13,785 bases of DNA from an uncultured Oscillospiraceae bacterium (GTDB taxonomy: Bacteria; Bacillota; Clostridia; Oscillospirales; Oscillospiraceae): the NCBI GenBank assembly GCA_910584805.1, contig CAJUCB010000007.1:9172-22956 (forward strand), in the 5' to 3' direction. Made by a program: the position numbers and the translations under genes. Position 1 is the stretch's first letter. Each line of letters opens with the position of its first letter. The notes beneath the pieces were generated by a model. It did not search any database. It was not told where the DNA came from and worked only from the letters and a program-made list of their open reading frames with translations. Below, piece by piece: positions 6,241-13,187 of the stretch.

Positions 6241-7116
6241 CTACCGTTTTTCCATCGATCCTGTATCATCTATTTCCACCACTTTGGTGATGGGCTTCCC
6301 ATTCCAATATATGATCTCATACTTTCTCGTCCCCACATCATCAACTCCCACCGATCCATCGGGCAGGTTCATCAGCGGCTGGATGATGAACAAGTTCTGG
6401 CCCAGGTAAATATGGCAGTAAAATCCCGTGTCCATCACCTTGACGGCACTGCTATCTTTCATCTCCCGGTGCAGCGTCTCCCCGCTCATCCCTAAGTAGT
6501 CCAGATAGCCCCGGATGATGGCTTCCTGGGCATCCACCCCCCACGCCGAAGGCTGGGGGCCAGAGATCCTCAGCGAGACAACCTTCTCCATGGCCTCATC
6601 CAACGTCATAAACAAGGTCCAACCCCGCTGGTCAAACCAGCGGAATTGAATAAAGTGGGCAGCTTCCCCAGTGTCCCAGTCGAAGATGCTCTGCCGGTCC
6701 CCTTCGATTTCCGGCATTTCCTGGGGAATCAGAGGAGCAATCGGGGGCACTTCCGCTGCCAAGGCCCGGAGGGCATCTAAGGCCCGCTGCTCTAAGTCAT
6801 CACTGTGTGTCATCAAGCTATAGTCCATCGCCTTGCTGATATTCTGGGGCAGATTTTCTTGGGAAGTGCCCAGGGAAGCATTGCCGTCTGTAACGTCTGT
6901 GAATGCCCCATTCTCCAACTCCCATCGGGCCAGGAGTTCTATACGGGTAGCCAGGTCCCCCACTGGGGAGAAAAGGGTATCCGTCGCCGTCTCAGCGTTG
7001 ACCTGATGAAAGAGCCCCCGGTCCCGTGCCTGGGAAATCTGCTGGGGCAGCACCGCCGCACCTACTACCACCAGGATCGTCCCCAAAAGCAGAACCCATT
7101 TCTTTGGGATTTTCAC
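6241..7116 (-). CDS. Unrecognised membrane-anchored exported protein in a two-component operon
   Basis: Protein of 291 residues that I do not recognise. It has a short basic start (GTG KIPKK) and one hydrophobic segment of about residues 7-22, followed by QQISQARDRG, so it should be held by a signal anchor with its bulk outside. The remainder is soluble, acidic and contains several Trp, with a Pro-rich region near the middle (EVPPIAPLIPQEMPEIEGD). A C-terminal half of mixed strands and helices ends in a YEIIYWNGKPITKVVEI segment. The GTG at 7116 is chosen because its GTGA overlaps the kinase stop by four bases and GGAGGGGGG lies just upstream; extending further would run into the kinase gene. 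Translational coupling to the sensor kinase suggests an extracytoplasmic modulator of the kinase, in the manner of YycH/YycI, but no homology to those is claimed. Confidence 0.8.
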   Translation of the reverse strand: MKIPKKWVLLLGTILVVVGAAVLPQQISQARDRGLFHQVNAETATDTLFSPVGDLATRIELLARWELENGAFTDVTDGNASLGTSQENLPQNISKAMDYSLMTHSDDLEQRALDALRALAAEVPPIAPLIPQEMPEIEGDRQSIFDWDTGEAAHFIQFRWFDQRGWTLFMTLDEAMEKVVSLRISGPQPSAWGVDAQEAIIRGYLDYLGMSGETLHREMKDSSAVKVMDTGFYCHIYLGQNLFIIQPLMNLPDGSVGVDDVGTRKYEIIYWNGKPITKVVEIDDTGSMEKR

Positions 7117-8516
7117 ACCGTCCCCCCTCCTTTCAGCTGGATGGTCACAGTAGTGCCCTCCCCCCAAATGCTTTCCAAGGCCAAGCTGCCGCCGTGGAGG
7201 GCCACGATACGCTGGCACAGGGCCAGCCCCAGCCCTACGCCCCCCTGGGCCCGGGCACGGGACTTATCTACCATGTAAAAGGGTTCTGTCACCCGCGCCA
7301 GCTCTCCTGGCGGGATGCCCTTGCCGGTGTCCCTCACCTGAAGGCAATAGCCCTCCCCCTCCACAAAGCCCTTCAGCAGGAGTTCCCCGCCGCCCTCCAT
7401 GGCCTTCCGGGCATTGTCCAACAGGTTCAGGCAGACCATCTCCATCAAGTCTGGTTCCAATGGCACCTGACCCGGTTCTGCCTGAACCGTTAGGTGGATG
7501 CCCACCTCTTCCAGGGCTGGGCTCAGGGTCCCGCCTACCAGGGCCAAAAATTCCGGCATAGAGACCTCCCGCAGGGGGAAGTCCCTCCGGTCCAAGATGA
7601 TGAGTTCCAACATTTTCTGGGACAAGGCTTCCAGCCGCCGCCCCTCCCGGAAGATATACCCAGCGCTCTCCTGGACCTGCTCCGGGGCCATCGGGCGGGA
7701 GCAGAGCAAATCCGCATAACCGATGATGGAGGTCAGGGGCGTCTTGAGCTCATGGGCAAAGCTCCCAATAAACTCCTCCTGGCGGCGGGCGGCATCGGTA
7801 AGGGCCTGGACCTGCTCCTCAATTCGCGCTGCCATGGTGTTGAAGTCCTGGGAAAGACGGCCCAGCTCATCGTCGCTGTCCACCCTGACCCGCTCTGCCA
7901 AGACCCCTTCCGCCAACCGCCGGGTAGCGGAAGACAGGCGGCCCAGGGGACGGAACAGCAAGTAGGACACCAGCAGCGACACCAGGGCCACCCCCACCAC
8001 CAGCGCCAACATGAAGGTAAAAAAGCTGCGATACTGCTCCGCCCGGTTGGAAAATAGGGCGCTGATATCCCGGCAGTTTTCCAAATACAACGTCCCCCCT
8101 ACCAGCTTCAACGCACTGGCAGTGTGGAGATACGTCCGCTCCCCCACCCGCTGAAGCATCCAGCCCCGTTGATCCTCCCCAAGCTGGGAGACCAGAGGGG
8201 TGGCCTGCACGGGAAGGCTCCCTTTGCCCCCCTGGTGCATGCCTTCGCTGTCGCTGAGGCGGTAGGGTACTGTCCCGCCCCTGGCCGTGACCTCCACCTT
8301 CCCCGCTTTCTCTACCAACCCCTCTGGGGATAGCGGAAACGCCCCCATTTCCCGGTGTAAGGCATAGCGCAGCAAGTCATTGATTTCATAGAGGGAAGCC
8401 GCCTCCCGCTCAACAGAGTTCCTCCACTGGGCGTCGATGAGAAAGTATCCCCCCACAGAGCAAGACAGCACCGTGACAATGACCATGCTGCAAAAGAGCT
8501 TCCAATAGAGCTTCAC
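7113..8516 (-). CDS. Sensor histidine kinase with HAMP domain
   Basis: Membrane kinase of 467 residues that would autophosphorylate on His and pass the phosphate to the response regulator encoded directly upstream. The first membrane segment is about 8-27 and an extracytoplasmic sensor region runs from about 28 to 163. The second membrane segment (about 164-188) is followed by HAMP (about 189-240, with DDELGRLSQDFN). The HisKA motif FAHELKTPLTS (253-263) carries His255. The ATPase N-box is LNLLDNARKA (363-372), G1 is DTGKG (396-400) and G2 is GGVGLGLAL (425-433). It starts at GTG 8516, leaving a single base after the regulator stop, and its stop overlaps the next gene. The sensor region is short and of no family I recognise. 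A cell-envelope signal is plausible from the carboxypeptidase in the operon (inference). Confidence 0.95.
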   Translation of the reverse strand: MKLYWKLFCSMVIVTVLSCSVGGYFLIDAQWRNSVEREAASLYEINDLLRYALHREMGAFPLSPEGLVEKAGKVEVTARGGTVPYRLSDSEGMHQGGKGSLPVQATPLVSQLGEDQRGWMLQRVGERTYLHTASALKLVGGTLYLENCRDISALFSNRAEQYRSFFTFMLALVVGVALVSLLVSYLLFRPLGRLSSATRRLAEGVLAERVRVDSDDELGRLSQDFNTMAARIEEQVQALTDAARRQEEFIGSFAHELKTPLTSIIGYADLLCSRPMAPEQVQESAGYIFREGRRLEALSQKMLELIILDRRDFPLREVSMPEFLALVGGTLSPALEEVGIHLTVQAEPGQVPLEPDLMEMVCLNLLDNARKAMEGGGELLLKGFVEGEGYCLQVRDTGKGIPPGELARVTEPFYMVDKSRARAQGGVGLGLALCQRIVALHGGSLALESIWGEGTTVTIQLKGGGTV

Positions 8517-8517
8517 G

Positions 8518-9174
8518 TCACACCTCCAAGCGGTAACCCACCTTATACACTGCCACCAGGCGCTTCTCTAGCCCCAGTTTCTTACGCATACGCTGGATGT
8601 GCAAATCCACAGTACGGCTGTCCCCCAAAAATTCCTCCCCCCAGACCCGCTCATAGATGCGGTCCCGGTAAAGGGCGATGTTTTTGTTTTGGAGGAACAG
8701 CAGCAGCAGGTCATATTCCTTGGCCGTCAGAGCTACGGGAACACCCCCCCTCTTCACCACCCGTCCTGCCGTATCCACCTCAATGTCCGGGGGCAAGGAC
8801 AGCACCCGTCCAGTTTTGCCACAGCGGCGCAGCACCGTCTCTACCCGGGCCAACAGTTCCATAAGCTCAAAGGGTTTCGTAATGTAGTCCTCCGCCCCCA
8901 GGCGCAGGCCCTTCACCCGGTCCTGGACCGTCCCCTTGGCAGTCAGAAAAATCACCGGCGTATCTAAGCTCTTGCAATACTCCAAAACCTCATAGCCGTC
9001 GGCCTTGGGCAGCATGATATCCAGTAGGACCAAGTCAAAGGGGGCTGTGTCCAACAGATCCGCCGCCGCCCCACCGTCAGCAGCCCAGGTACAGTGGTAG
9101 CCCGCCCCCTCCAAGGCCGTGGAAATCAGGTTGGCGATGGGGGCCTCGTCCTCCGCGATCAGAATTTTATTCAT
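8518..9174 (-). CDS. OmpR/PhoB-family response regulator
   Basis: Cytoplasmic transcription factor of 218 residues. The receiver domain (about 1-112) has the acidic pocket at EDE (8-10), the phosphoacceptor Asp52 in LLDIMLPKADG, the switch Thr78 in FLTAK and Lys100 in ITKPFE. The winged-helix DNA-binding domain (about 125-218) has the typical LTAKEYDLLLLFLQN and RTVDLHIQRMRKKL segments. ATG 9174 is preceded by GAGGGGAGGAG at a suitable distance. It is the first gene of the unit regulator, kinase, exported protein, carboxypeptidase. The 135 bases upstream contain the terminator of the preceding operon, so this unit needs its own promoter, but I see no convincing -35/-10 pair there. Positive autoregulation with a weak basal promoter is possible. 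Confidence 0.95.
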   Translation of the reverse strand: MNKILIAEDEAPIANLISTALEGAGYHCTWAADGGAAADLLDTAPFDLVLLDIMLPKADGYEVLEYCKSLDTPVIFLTAKGTVQDRVKGLRLGAEDYITKPFELMELLARVETVLRRCGKTGRVLSLPPDIEVDTAGRVVKRGGVPVALTAKEYDLLLLFLQNKNIALYRDRIYERVWGEEFLGDSRTVDLHIQRMRKKLGLEKRLVAVYKVGYRLEV

Positions 9175-9259
9175 GTCTGCTCCTCCCCTCTTCGGTCAGC
9201 TTATTCTGTCAGTGTGCATCTTCCCGCCATCATTTTTGCATCCTTTTCCCTTTTGACAG

Positions 9260-9297
9260 GAAAAAGCGGCCGAAGCCCCCAATCAGGTCCGGCCGCT
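9260..9297 (-). terminator. Rho-independent terminator of the SLH-MBL-MATE operon
   Basis: On the minus strand AGCGGCCG (9297-9290) pairs with CGGCCGCT (9272-9265) around a 17-nt loop and is followed directly by TTTTCC. It lies 12 bases after the MATE stop codon and separates this operon from the two-component operon. Confidence 0.9.
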
Positions 9298-9308
9298 TGT
9301 CTGTTTTG

Positions 9309-10724
9309 TTATTTCCCGGCAGTCTCCTCTGCCAGTACCTCCCGCTCCTTGGGGGGCGGCTGTTTGAACTCCCGCTTGCGGATGATGAAATAAGCTGCCA
9401 GAACCATCACCGAGGTGGTCACCCAGGTGAACGGATAGACATTCATCAAAACCTCAAAGCTCCGCCCCGCCCAAAGGAACACCGTGAACAGCCACAGCAC
9501 CCGCAGTACGCAGGAGCCAAAGACCGTCAGCAGGGCTGGGAGCAGGGAGTGGTTCATCCCCCGCAAGGCACTGCCGGAGACCTCGTAGAGGGAGGGTAAA
9601 CAGGCAAACACCTCCACGTGGAGGATACGGACGAGGGCGTATTGGATCACGTCCTCCTCCGGGGTATAGATTCGGATGAAGGGGTTGCGGAAAATTACAA
9701 AGGCGGCACTCATACAGAGGGTAGCCGCCAACGCCGCTACCATGCAAATGCGAAAAATCCTCTTGCAGCGTTGGTAATTCCCCGCCCCAAAATTCTGGCT
9801 GGTGAAGGTCACCGCCGCCTGGGAAAACGCACTGACCATGAAATAGGTGAAAAATTCAAAGTTCACCGCTGCCGCCGACCCCGCCACCGCCTGGGAGCCG
9901 AAACCATTGATGGCGGTCTGAATACACACATTGGACAGGGAGAACACCATCCCCTGAAGCCCCGCCGGGGCCCCGATGCGAAACACCCGGAGAAAGTAGT
10001 CCCTGTTCCAGCTCAGTTTCCGCAAATCCAGGCGGAAGGTCTCCTCCTCATGGGTGAGGAAGTAAAGGATCATCCCCGCGCTGACCCCGTTGGCCAACAC
10101 CGTGGCAATGCCCACACCGGCTACCCCCAGGTGGAACACAATCACCAGGAGCAGGTTCAATCCCACGTTGACCACCCCTGCCAGGAGCAGAGCATAGAGG
10201 GGGCGCTTGGTGTCCCCCTTGCTGCGCAGGATAGCAGAGCCAAAGTTATAGAGCATCACGAAGGGCATTCCCAGGAAGTAGATGCGCAGGTATATGGTGG
10301 CCAAGGGGAGCACATCCAATGGGGAGTTGGTAATCAGCAGGATGGGTTTGGCCAAAAACTGCCCAATCACCAGCAAAAATACGCCGCTGAGCAGCGCCAC
10401 GCTGATGACGGTATGGATCACGTCCTTGATCTCCCGCTTGCGCCCCAAGCCGATGAAGTGGCCGATGACTACGTTGGCCCCCACAGACAGGCCCACAAAC
10501 AGGTTGGTCAGCAGGTTGATGGCCGCAGTGTTGCTCCCCACCGCCCCCAAAGCCTGCCGCCCGGCAAAATGGCCTACCACGGCGATATCGGCAGAGTTGA
10601 ACAACTGCTGTAGGATACTGCTGGCCGCCAGGGGCAGCGCAAAGAGCAATATCTTATCCAGCAGGGAGCCATGGAGCATATCCATCTCTCTCCGCTTTTT
10701 TACCGGCTTCACTTCCTGCGTCAT
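9309..10724 (-). CDS. MATE-family multidrug/metabolite efflux transporter
   Basis: Integral membrane antiporter of 471 residues, a normal length for the 12-helix MATE family, which exports drugs or metabolites using Na+ or H+ gradients. The first half opens with LLDKILLFALPLAASSILQQ and the hallmark NSADIAVVGHFAG, GAVGSN and GLSVGANVVIGHFIG segments. The second half repeats the fold with RIGAPAGLQGMVFSLSN, SQAVAGSAAAVNFE and QNFGAGNY. ATG 10724 lies five bases after the stop of the upstream gene, whose last codons supply a GGAGGG-type ribosome binding site. A longer frame open to 11045 overlaps the metallo-hydrolase gene and is not used. The C-terminal tail is short and charged. The closest kin by eye are the DinF/NorM-like clostridial MATE proteins; the substrate is unknown. 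Confidence 0.93.
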   Translation of the reverse strand: MTQEVKPVKKRREMDMLHGSLLDKILLFALPLAASSILQQLFNSADIAVVGHFAGRQALGAVGSNTAAINLLTNLFVGLSVGANVVIGHFIGLGRKREIKDVIHTVISVALLSGVFLLVIGQFLAKPILLITNSPLDVLPLATIYLRIYFLGMPFVMLYNFGSAILRSKGDTKRPLYALLLAGVVNVGLNLLLVIVFHLGVAGVGIATVLANGVSAGMILYFLTHEEETFRLDLRKLSWNRDYFLRVFRIGAPAGLQGMVFSLSNVCIQTAINGFGSQAVAGSAAAVNFEFFTYFMVSAFSQAAVTFTSQNFGAGNYQRCKRIFRICMVAALAATLCMSAAFVIFRNPFIRIYTPEEDVIQYALVRILHVEVFACLPSLYEVSGSALRGMNHSLLPALLTVFGSCVLRVLWLFTVFLWAGRSFEVLMNVYPFTWVTTSVMVLAAYFIIRKREFKQPPPKEREVLAEETAGK

Positions 10725-10729
10725 AGCCC

Positions 10730-11440
10730 CTATCCCTCCATAGAAAAGCTTTGACCGTTGTAATAGATCTCCCGGATACGGTCCCGATAGGGCCGGCTCT
10801 CTGGCCGGCGTTTCAGGCGTTGGACAATGGGAAAGTCCTCCCAACTGTGCATGGGAAATACTGCCTTGGCCTGGAGGGCCCGCATCATCCAGTCGAAGCC
10901 CCACCAGTAGGCGTCCTCCTGGCGGGGGTCCAGGACCAAAAAGGCTGCGTCCACCGCCCGGTTCTGGAACTGGGCACAGGCGGCTTTGAAGTCCCGCTCC
11001 ATGTCCTGGTTCCAGCTTCCCGGCTCCCCATTCCAGTGCCACCAATTCAGATCCCCGGCATGGAAGAGGGCCTTGCCCTCCGCCTCCACCAGGAAAGCCA
11101 CCCCTGCGTCAGTGGAGGGGAAGGTCGTAACGTGGAGGGGTCCCAGGTCTATTTCCCGCCCCGCCCCCAAGCGGACCACATGGTCCTCCAAAATCCCCAG
11201 GGCCAGCTTCCTCTTGGCAGAGAGGCGGATGCAGTTGGACAAAATATACCACACGTTGTCCATCCCCAGGGCGGTAAAAATCTCTGGGGAATAGTGGTCC
11301 CCATGGTGATGGCTGGAAAAGACGTACAGGGGGCGTGTCCGGTCAAGCGCCGGTAGGGTCCCACCATACCAGTCAAAGAGCAGGGTACAGTGATCCAGCT
11401 CCACCAGGAAAGCACTATGATAGAGAAAGGTAATCTTCAT
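10730..11440 (-). CDS. Metallo-beta-lactamase-fold hydrolase (UlaG-like)
   Basis: Predicted cytoplasmic metal-dependent hydrolase of 236 residues. The HxHxDH motif is present as SSHHHGDH (42-49, ligands His44, His46, Asp48, His49). Further candidate ligands are Asp111, His127 and Asp130 in HAGD, and His198 in FPMHSW. The opening segment MKITFLYHSAFLVEL matches the UlaG-type branch, whose members act on sugar-phosphate lactones or phosphodiesters, but the substrate cannot be read from sequence. There is a Trp-rich insertion after HAGD (LNWWHWNGEPGSWNQ) and a second aromatic cluster at YWWGFDWMM. ATG 11440 overlaps the SLH gene stop as ATGA, and the MATE gene starts five bases after this stop, so the three are co-translated. 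No signal peptide is seen. Confidence 0.9.
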   Translation of the reverse strand: MKITFLYHSAFLVELDHCTLLFDWYGGTLPALDRTRPLYVFSSHHHGDHYSPEIFTALGMDNVWYILSNCIRLSAKRKLALGILEDHVVRLGAGREIDLGPLHVTTFPSTDAGVAFLVEAEGKALFHAGDLNWWHWNGEPGSWNQDMERDFKAACAQFQNRAVDAAFLVLDPRQEDAYWWGFDWMMRALQAKAVFPMHSWEDFPIVQRLKRRPESRPYRDRIREIYYNGQSFSMEG

Positions 11441-12489
11441 TTCAGCGCATCCCGAAAGCGTTGGAGCATGGCGCTGGCCTCCGCGCGGCTGGCCTCCCCG
11501 CCGGGGTACAAGTCGCTGTTGTCCCGGCCGGTGAGGATACCCACGCTCACTGCCCAGCCCATGGCCTCCTTGGCCCAGTCAGATACCGTTTCCTTGTCCG
11601 CAAACTGATTCAAATTGTCGCTGGCAGAGACGTCCGCCTGAAGGTATCGGCTGGCATAGTTGCGCAGCATCACCGCCATCTGCTCCCGTGTCAGCTTGCC
11701 GTCAGGATTGAACTGGCCGTCTCCCACGCCGTTGGCTACACCGTTCTCCTCCGCCCAGGCCACAGAATCGGAATACCACTGGCCCTGGGGCACGTCAGTG
11801 AAGGAGGACTCGCCACTGGTCTCCGGCTGGTCTGCCATACGGTAGAGCACCGTAGCCATCATGGCCCGGGTGACGGGGGAATGGGGGGCAAAGGTGGTGC
11901 TGCTCACCCCGGTGAACAGACCCTGGACATAAGCATAGCAGGCGGAGGTGTAATACCACTCTGTGCTGAGGAGGTCTGTAAAGTGGGTGGCCTTTTCTCC
12001 GGAAGCCTGGACAACACTCTCCCCCTCCCAGAAGAATGCCGCCGCGTCAGAGCGCACCATGATTGTGGCGGTGGCACCCTCGCTGACCAGATAGCGGTGT
12101 CCCTCCTTCAGGCTCAGCTCCATGGCCTCTGTCCCCGTGGTGGCATCAATGAATACCCCACCTATGGCAGAGCCCTGGGCAGTACCGGCGGTGAGGATCA
12201 CCACAGACCCCTGGGACAAGGTGATCTGATCCCCACGGCTGCAACGCTTGCTGGCAACGTTGCTGACGCCGCCTCCCGCTTCCAGCTGACTCACTGCCCG
12301 CTGGTACGAGAGGGAAACCGCACGCTCCACCTGATCTGCCACCTGCTTGATGAGGTCATTTTGATATGTATGATTCAAATAGTCCAGGGAGACCAGAGGA
12401 TCAGATGCCGTCCCGCCGGTGGCATACGCTGTGGTAGAACACAACAGCAACACCGCCAGGATGAGGCCCAAGAACCGCCTACCTTTCAT
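11437..12489 (-). CDS. S-layer homology (SLH) domain protein, secreted
   Basis: Predicted cell-wall-associated protein of 350 residues. A signal peptide (about 1-23, ending STTAYA) is followed by a region of about 24-165 that I do not recognise, containing GDQITLSQGSVVILTAG and GHRYLVSEGATATI segments. Three SLH repeats follow at about 169-222, 229-282 and 296-349. They open with FTDLLSTEWYY, FTDVPQGQWYS and FADKETVSDWA, and contain VTRAMMATVLYR, LTREQMAVMLRN and ASRAEASAMLQR. SLH trimers bind pyruvylated secondary wall polymers, so the N-terminal part would be displayed at the wall. ATG 12489 is chosen over an in-frame TTG at 12510 because AAAGGAGG lies 8 bases upstream of it. It is first in an operon with a hydrolase and an efflux pump, which is an odd pairing for a wall protein. 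Confidence 0.94.
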   Translation of the reverse strand: MKGRRFLGLILAVLLLCSTTAYATGGTASDPLVSLDYLNHTYQNDLIKQVADQVERAVSLSYQRAVSQLEAGGGVSNVASKRCSRGDQITLSQGSVVILTAGTAQGSAIGGVFIDATTGTEAMELSLKEGHRYLVSEGATATIMVRSDAAAFFWEGESVVQASGEKATHFTDLLSTEWYYTSACYAYVQGLFTGVSSTTFAPHSPVTRAMMATVLYRMADQPETSGESSFTDVPQGQWYSDSVAWAEENGVANGVGDGQFNPDGKLTREQMAVMLRNYASRYLQADVSASDNLNQFADKETVSDWAKEAMGWAVSVGILTGRDNSDLYPGGEASRAEASAMLQRFRDALK

Positions 12490-12558
12490 CTGCGCCGCCT
12501 CCTTTTTCAACTCAGTTTCTTTCCTGTCCTTTTTGACAGACTGCGCAAAGCTACTCCT

Positions 12559-12587
12559 AGTTTACTGTATTCTCCAAGAAAAGTCAA
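12559..12587 (-). promoter_or_regulatory. Sigma-A promoter of the SLH operon (proximal)
   Basis: On the minus strand TTGACT (12587-12582) and TAAACT (12564-12559) are 17 bases apart. The start would be near 12552, about 63 bases before the SLH start codon. A small CTGTC/GACAG hairpin lies in the leader. Confidence 0.7.
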
Positions 12588-12665
12588 CGCATCACTTTTT
12601 TCCTTCTCCATACGCAAAACACTTTAGCGCCTCTTTCTCCTGCGCCCAAATCCTTCTGGTTTTTT

Positions 12666-12694
12666 ATTGTATCATGGGCTGGAATCTATCGCAA
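12666..12694 (-). promoter_or_regulatory. Possible distal promoter of the SLH operon
   Basis: On the minus strand TTGCGA (12694-12689) and TACAAT (12671-12666) are 17 bases apart, and the -10 box is preceded by TGA (an extended -10, TGnTACAAT). It would give a second, longer leader for the SLH operon. The -35 box is imperfect, so this is less sure than the proximal promoter. Confidence 0.5.
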
Positions 12695-12747
12695 CTCTGA
12701 TTTGACAGAGTTCTTGCAAATTGGAGGAAAAAAAACGGATTTTCCTC

Positions 12748-12776
12748 TTGACATCTTGGTGATTCTGTCGTATAAT
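12748..12776 (+). promoter_or_regulatory. Consensus sigma-A promoter with no protein gene behind it
   Basis: TTGACA (12748-12753) and TATAAT (12771-12776) are exactly 17 bases apart, a perfect consensus. The start is expected near 12783. No credible coding frame with a ribosome binding site follows. Transcription would run about 45 bases and then enter the 20-bp inverted repeat at 12828-12875, convergent to the ferredoxin gene. The preceding stretch 12700-12747 holds only an A/T-rich minor hairpin. Confidence 0.82.
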
Positions 12777-12782
12777 TCATGC

Positions 12783-12884
12783 TGTTCTGAGAAGAAAATT
12801 GATAAAAGTCCTAGTTTCCCTTTCTTTATGAAAGTACCGCCTCTTCGTTTCGTTCCGAAGAGGCGGTACTTTCATTCTATTTTG
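12783..12884 (+). ncRNA. Candidate small RNA (about 100 nt) or antisense to the ferredoxin 3' end
   Basis: The boundaries are inferred from a perfect promoter at 12748-12776 and a stem of 20 perfect base pairs at 12828-12875 followed by TCTATTTTG, a modest U-rich tail. The transcript would have an unstructured, purine-rich 5' part (GAGAAGAAAATTGATAAAAG) and then the long hairpin. It overlaps the stop codon of the convergent ferredoxin gene. The family is not recognised, and the existence of the RNA is a prediction. Confidence 0.45.
12828..12875. repeat. Perfect 20-bp inverted repeat (terminator or RNA hairpin)
   Basis: The arms 12828-12847 and 12856-12875 are exact reverse complements around the 8-nt loop TTTCGTTC. 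On the plus strand a weak U-tract (TCTATTTTG) follows. On the minus strand the next bases are AAAGAAAGGG, with no U-tract. The minus-strand arm includes the ferredoxin stop codon (12874-12872). It may end both transcripts, but as an intrinsic terminator it suits the plus direction better. The stem is longer than most intrinsic terminators. Confidence 0.85.
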
Positions 12885-13054
12885 ATTACGCTTACCGGGC
12901 AGTCCTCCACCGCTTGGCGGACATCACCCTCTTTGCCGGGGGGCACCTGACCCACCGCCTCTGCGATGCCGTCCTCATTCATGGTGAAGAGGTCGGGATA
13001 CTCCTCGGTGCATAGGCCGCAGCTGATACAGCCGTCCACAACAGTGACTTTCAT
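12872..13054 (-). CDS. Small single-cluster [4Fe-4S] ferredoxin
   Basis: Electron carrier of 60 residues, complete for the short clostridial ferredoxin type. It has only four cysteines: Cys9, Cys12 and Cys15 in CISCGLC, and Cys52 in EDCPVSVI. This is enough for one [4Fe-4S] cluster. The position that carries the fourth Cys of the first CxxCxxCxxxC motif in two-cluster ferredoxins is Tyr19 (TEEYPDLF), so a second cluster is not possible. The Asp/Glu-rich sequence fits an acidic soluble ferredoxin. ATG 13054 follows AAGGAGA at a normal distance. It lies downstream of the transporter gene in the same direction, with 133 bases between that hold a weak terminator and a stem-loop. I see no convincing own promoter. 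The redox partner is unknown. Confidence 0.92.
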   Translation of the reverse strand: MKVTVVDGCISCGLCTEEYPDLFTMNEDGIAEAVGQVPPGKEGDVRQAVEDCPVSVIKIE

Positions 13055-13075
13055 GGCGTTCTCCTTCCCGGAGCT

Positions 13076-13100
13076 GGGGGCTGATCTCTAAACAGCCCCC
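13076..13100 (-). other. Stem-loop in the ferredoxin leader
   Basis: On the minus strand GGGGGCTG (13100-13093) pairs perfectly with CAGCCCCC (13083-13076) around a 9-nt loop. It ends about 10 bases before the AAGGAGA ribosome binding site and lacks a U-tract. It may protect the mRNA 5' end or influence translation (inference). Confidence 0.5.
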
Positions 13101-13151
13101 GCCTGCTCTCCGAGATAGTTTGCCGGAAGCGCAAGGATTTATACCCCTTGA

Positions 13152-13180
13152 GAAAAACACGGTGGATTCCAGCGCCGCGT
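13152..13180 (-). terminator. Probable terminator after the formate/nitrite-type transporter
   Basis: On the minus strand ACGCGG (13180-13175) pairs with CCGTGT (13162-13157, one G-U pair). An inner TGG/CCA stem lies above a three-base bulge, and TTTTCTC follows. It lies 8 bases after the transporter stop. The stem is short and interrupted, so readthrough into ferredoxin is possible. Confidence 0.5.
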
Positions 13181-13187
13181 TCTATTG

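Noticed and set aside
5317..9174. A vancomycin-resistance (van) cluster, suggested by VanY next to a regulator/kinase pair
   Set aside because: There is no vanH, D-Ala-D-Lac or D-Ala-D-Ser ligase, or vanX in the unit. VanY-type carboxypeptidases are common housekeeping wall enzymes.
9618..10613. 331-codon plus-strand open frame opposite the MATE gene
   Set aside because: It is a hydrophilic His/Gln-rich translation typical of the reverse of a membrane-protein gene, with no ribosome binding site or domain.
9309..11045. A 578-codon open frame extending the MATE gene upstream
   Set aside because: The extra N-terminal part overlaps the conserved metallo-hydrolase gene in another frame and has no transporter character. 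The MATE family start fits ATG 10724 directly after the hydrolase stop.
11461..12627. 388-codon plus-strand open frame opposite the SLH gene
   Set aside because: The minus strand has three clear SLH repeats, a signal peptide and a ribosome binding site. The plus frame shows no motifs and ends inside the promoter region.
12702..12730. TTGACA at 12702-12707 as a further plus-strand -35 box
   Set aside because: No -10-like hexamer lies 16-18 bases downstream; the sequence there is AGGAAA.
12700..12747. GGAGG at 12723-12727 as a ribosome binding site for a small plus-strand gene
   Set aside because: No start codon with a sensible frame follows at a usual distance, and the site lies upstream of the only strong promoter.
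13055..13150. TATAAA-like -10 in the ferredoxin leader as a promoter
   Set aside because: No -35-like hexamer stands 16-18 bases before it, and it is not preceded by TGn. Too weak to list.
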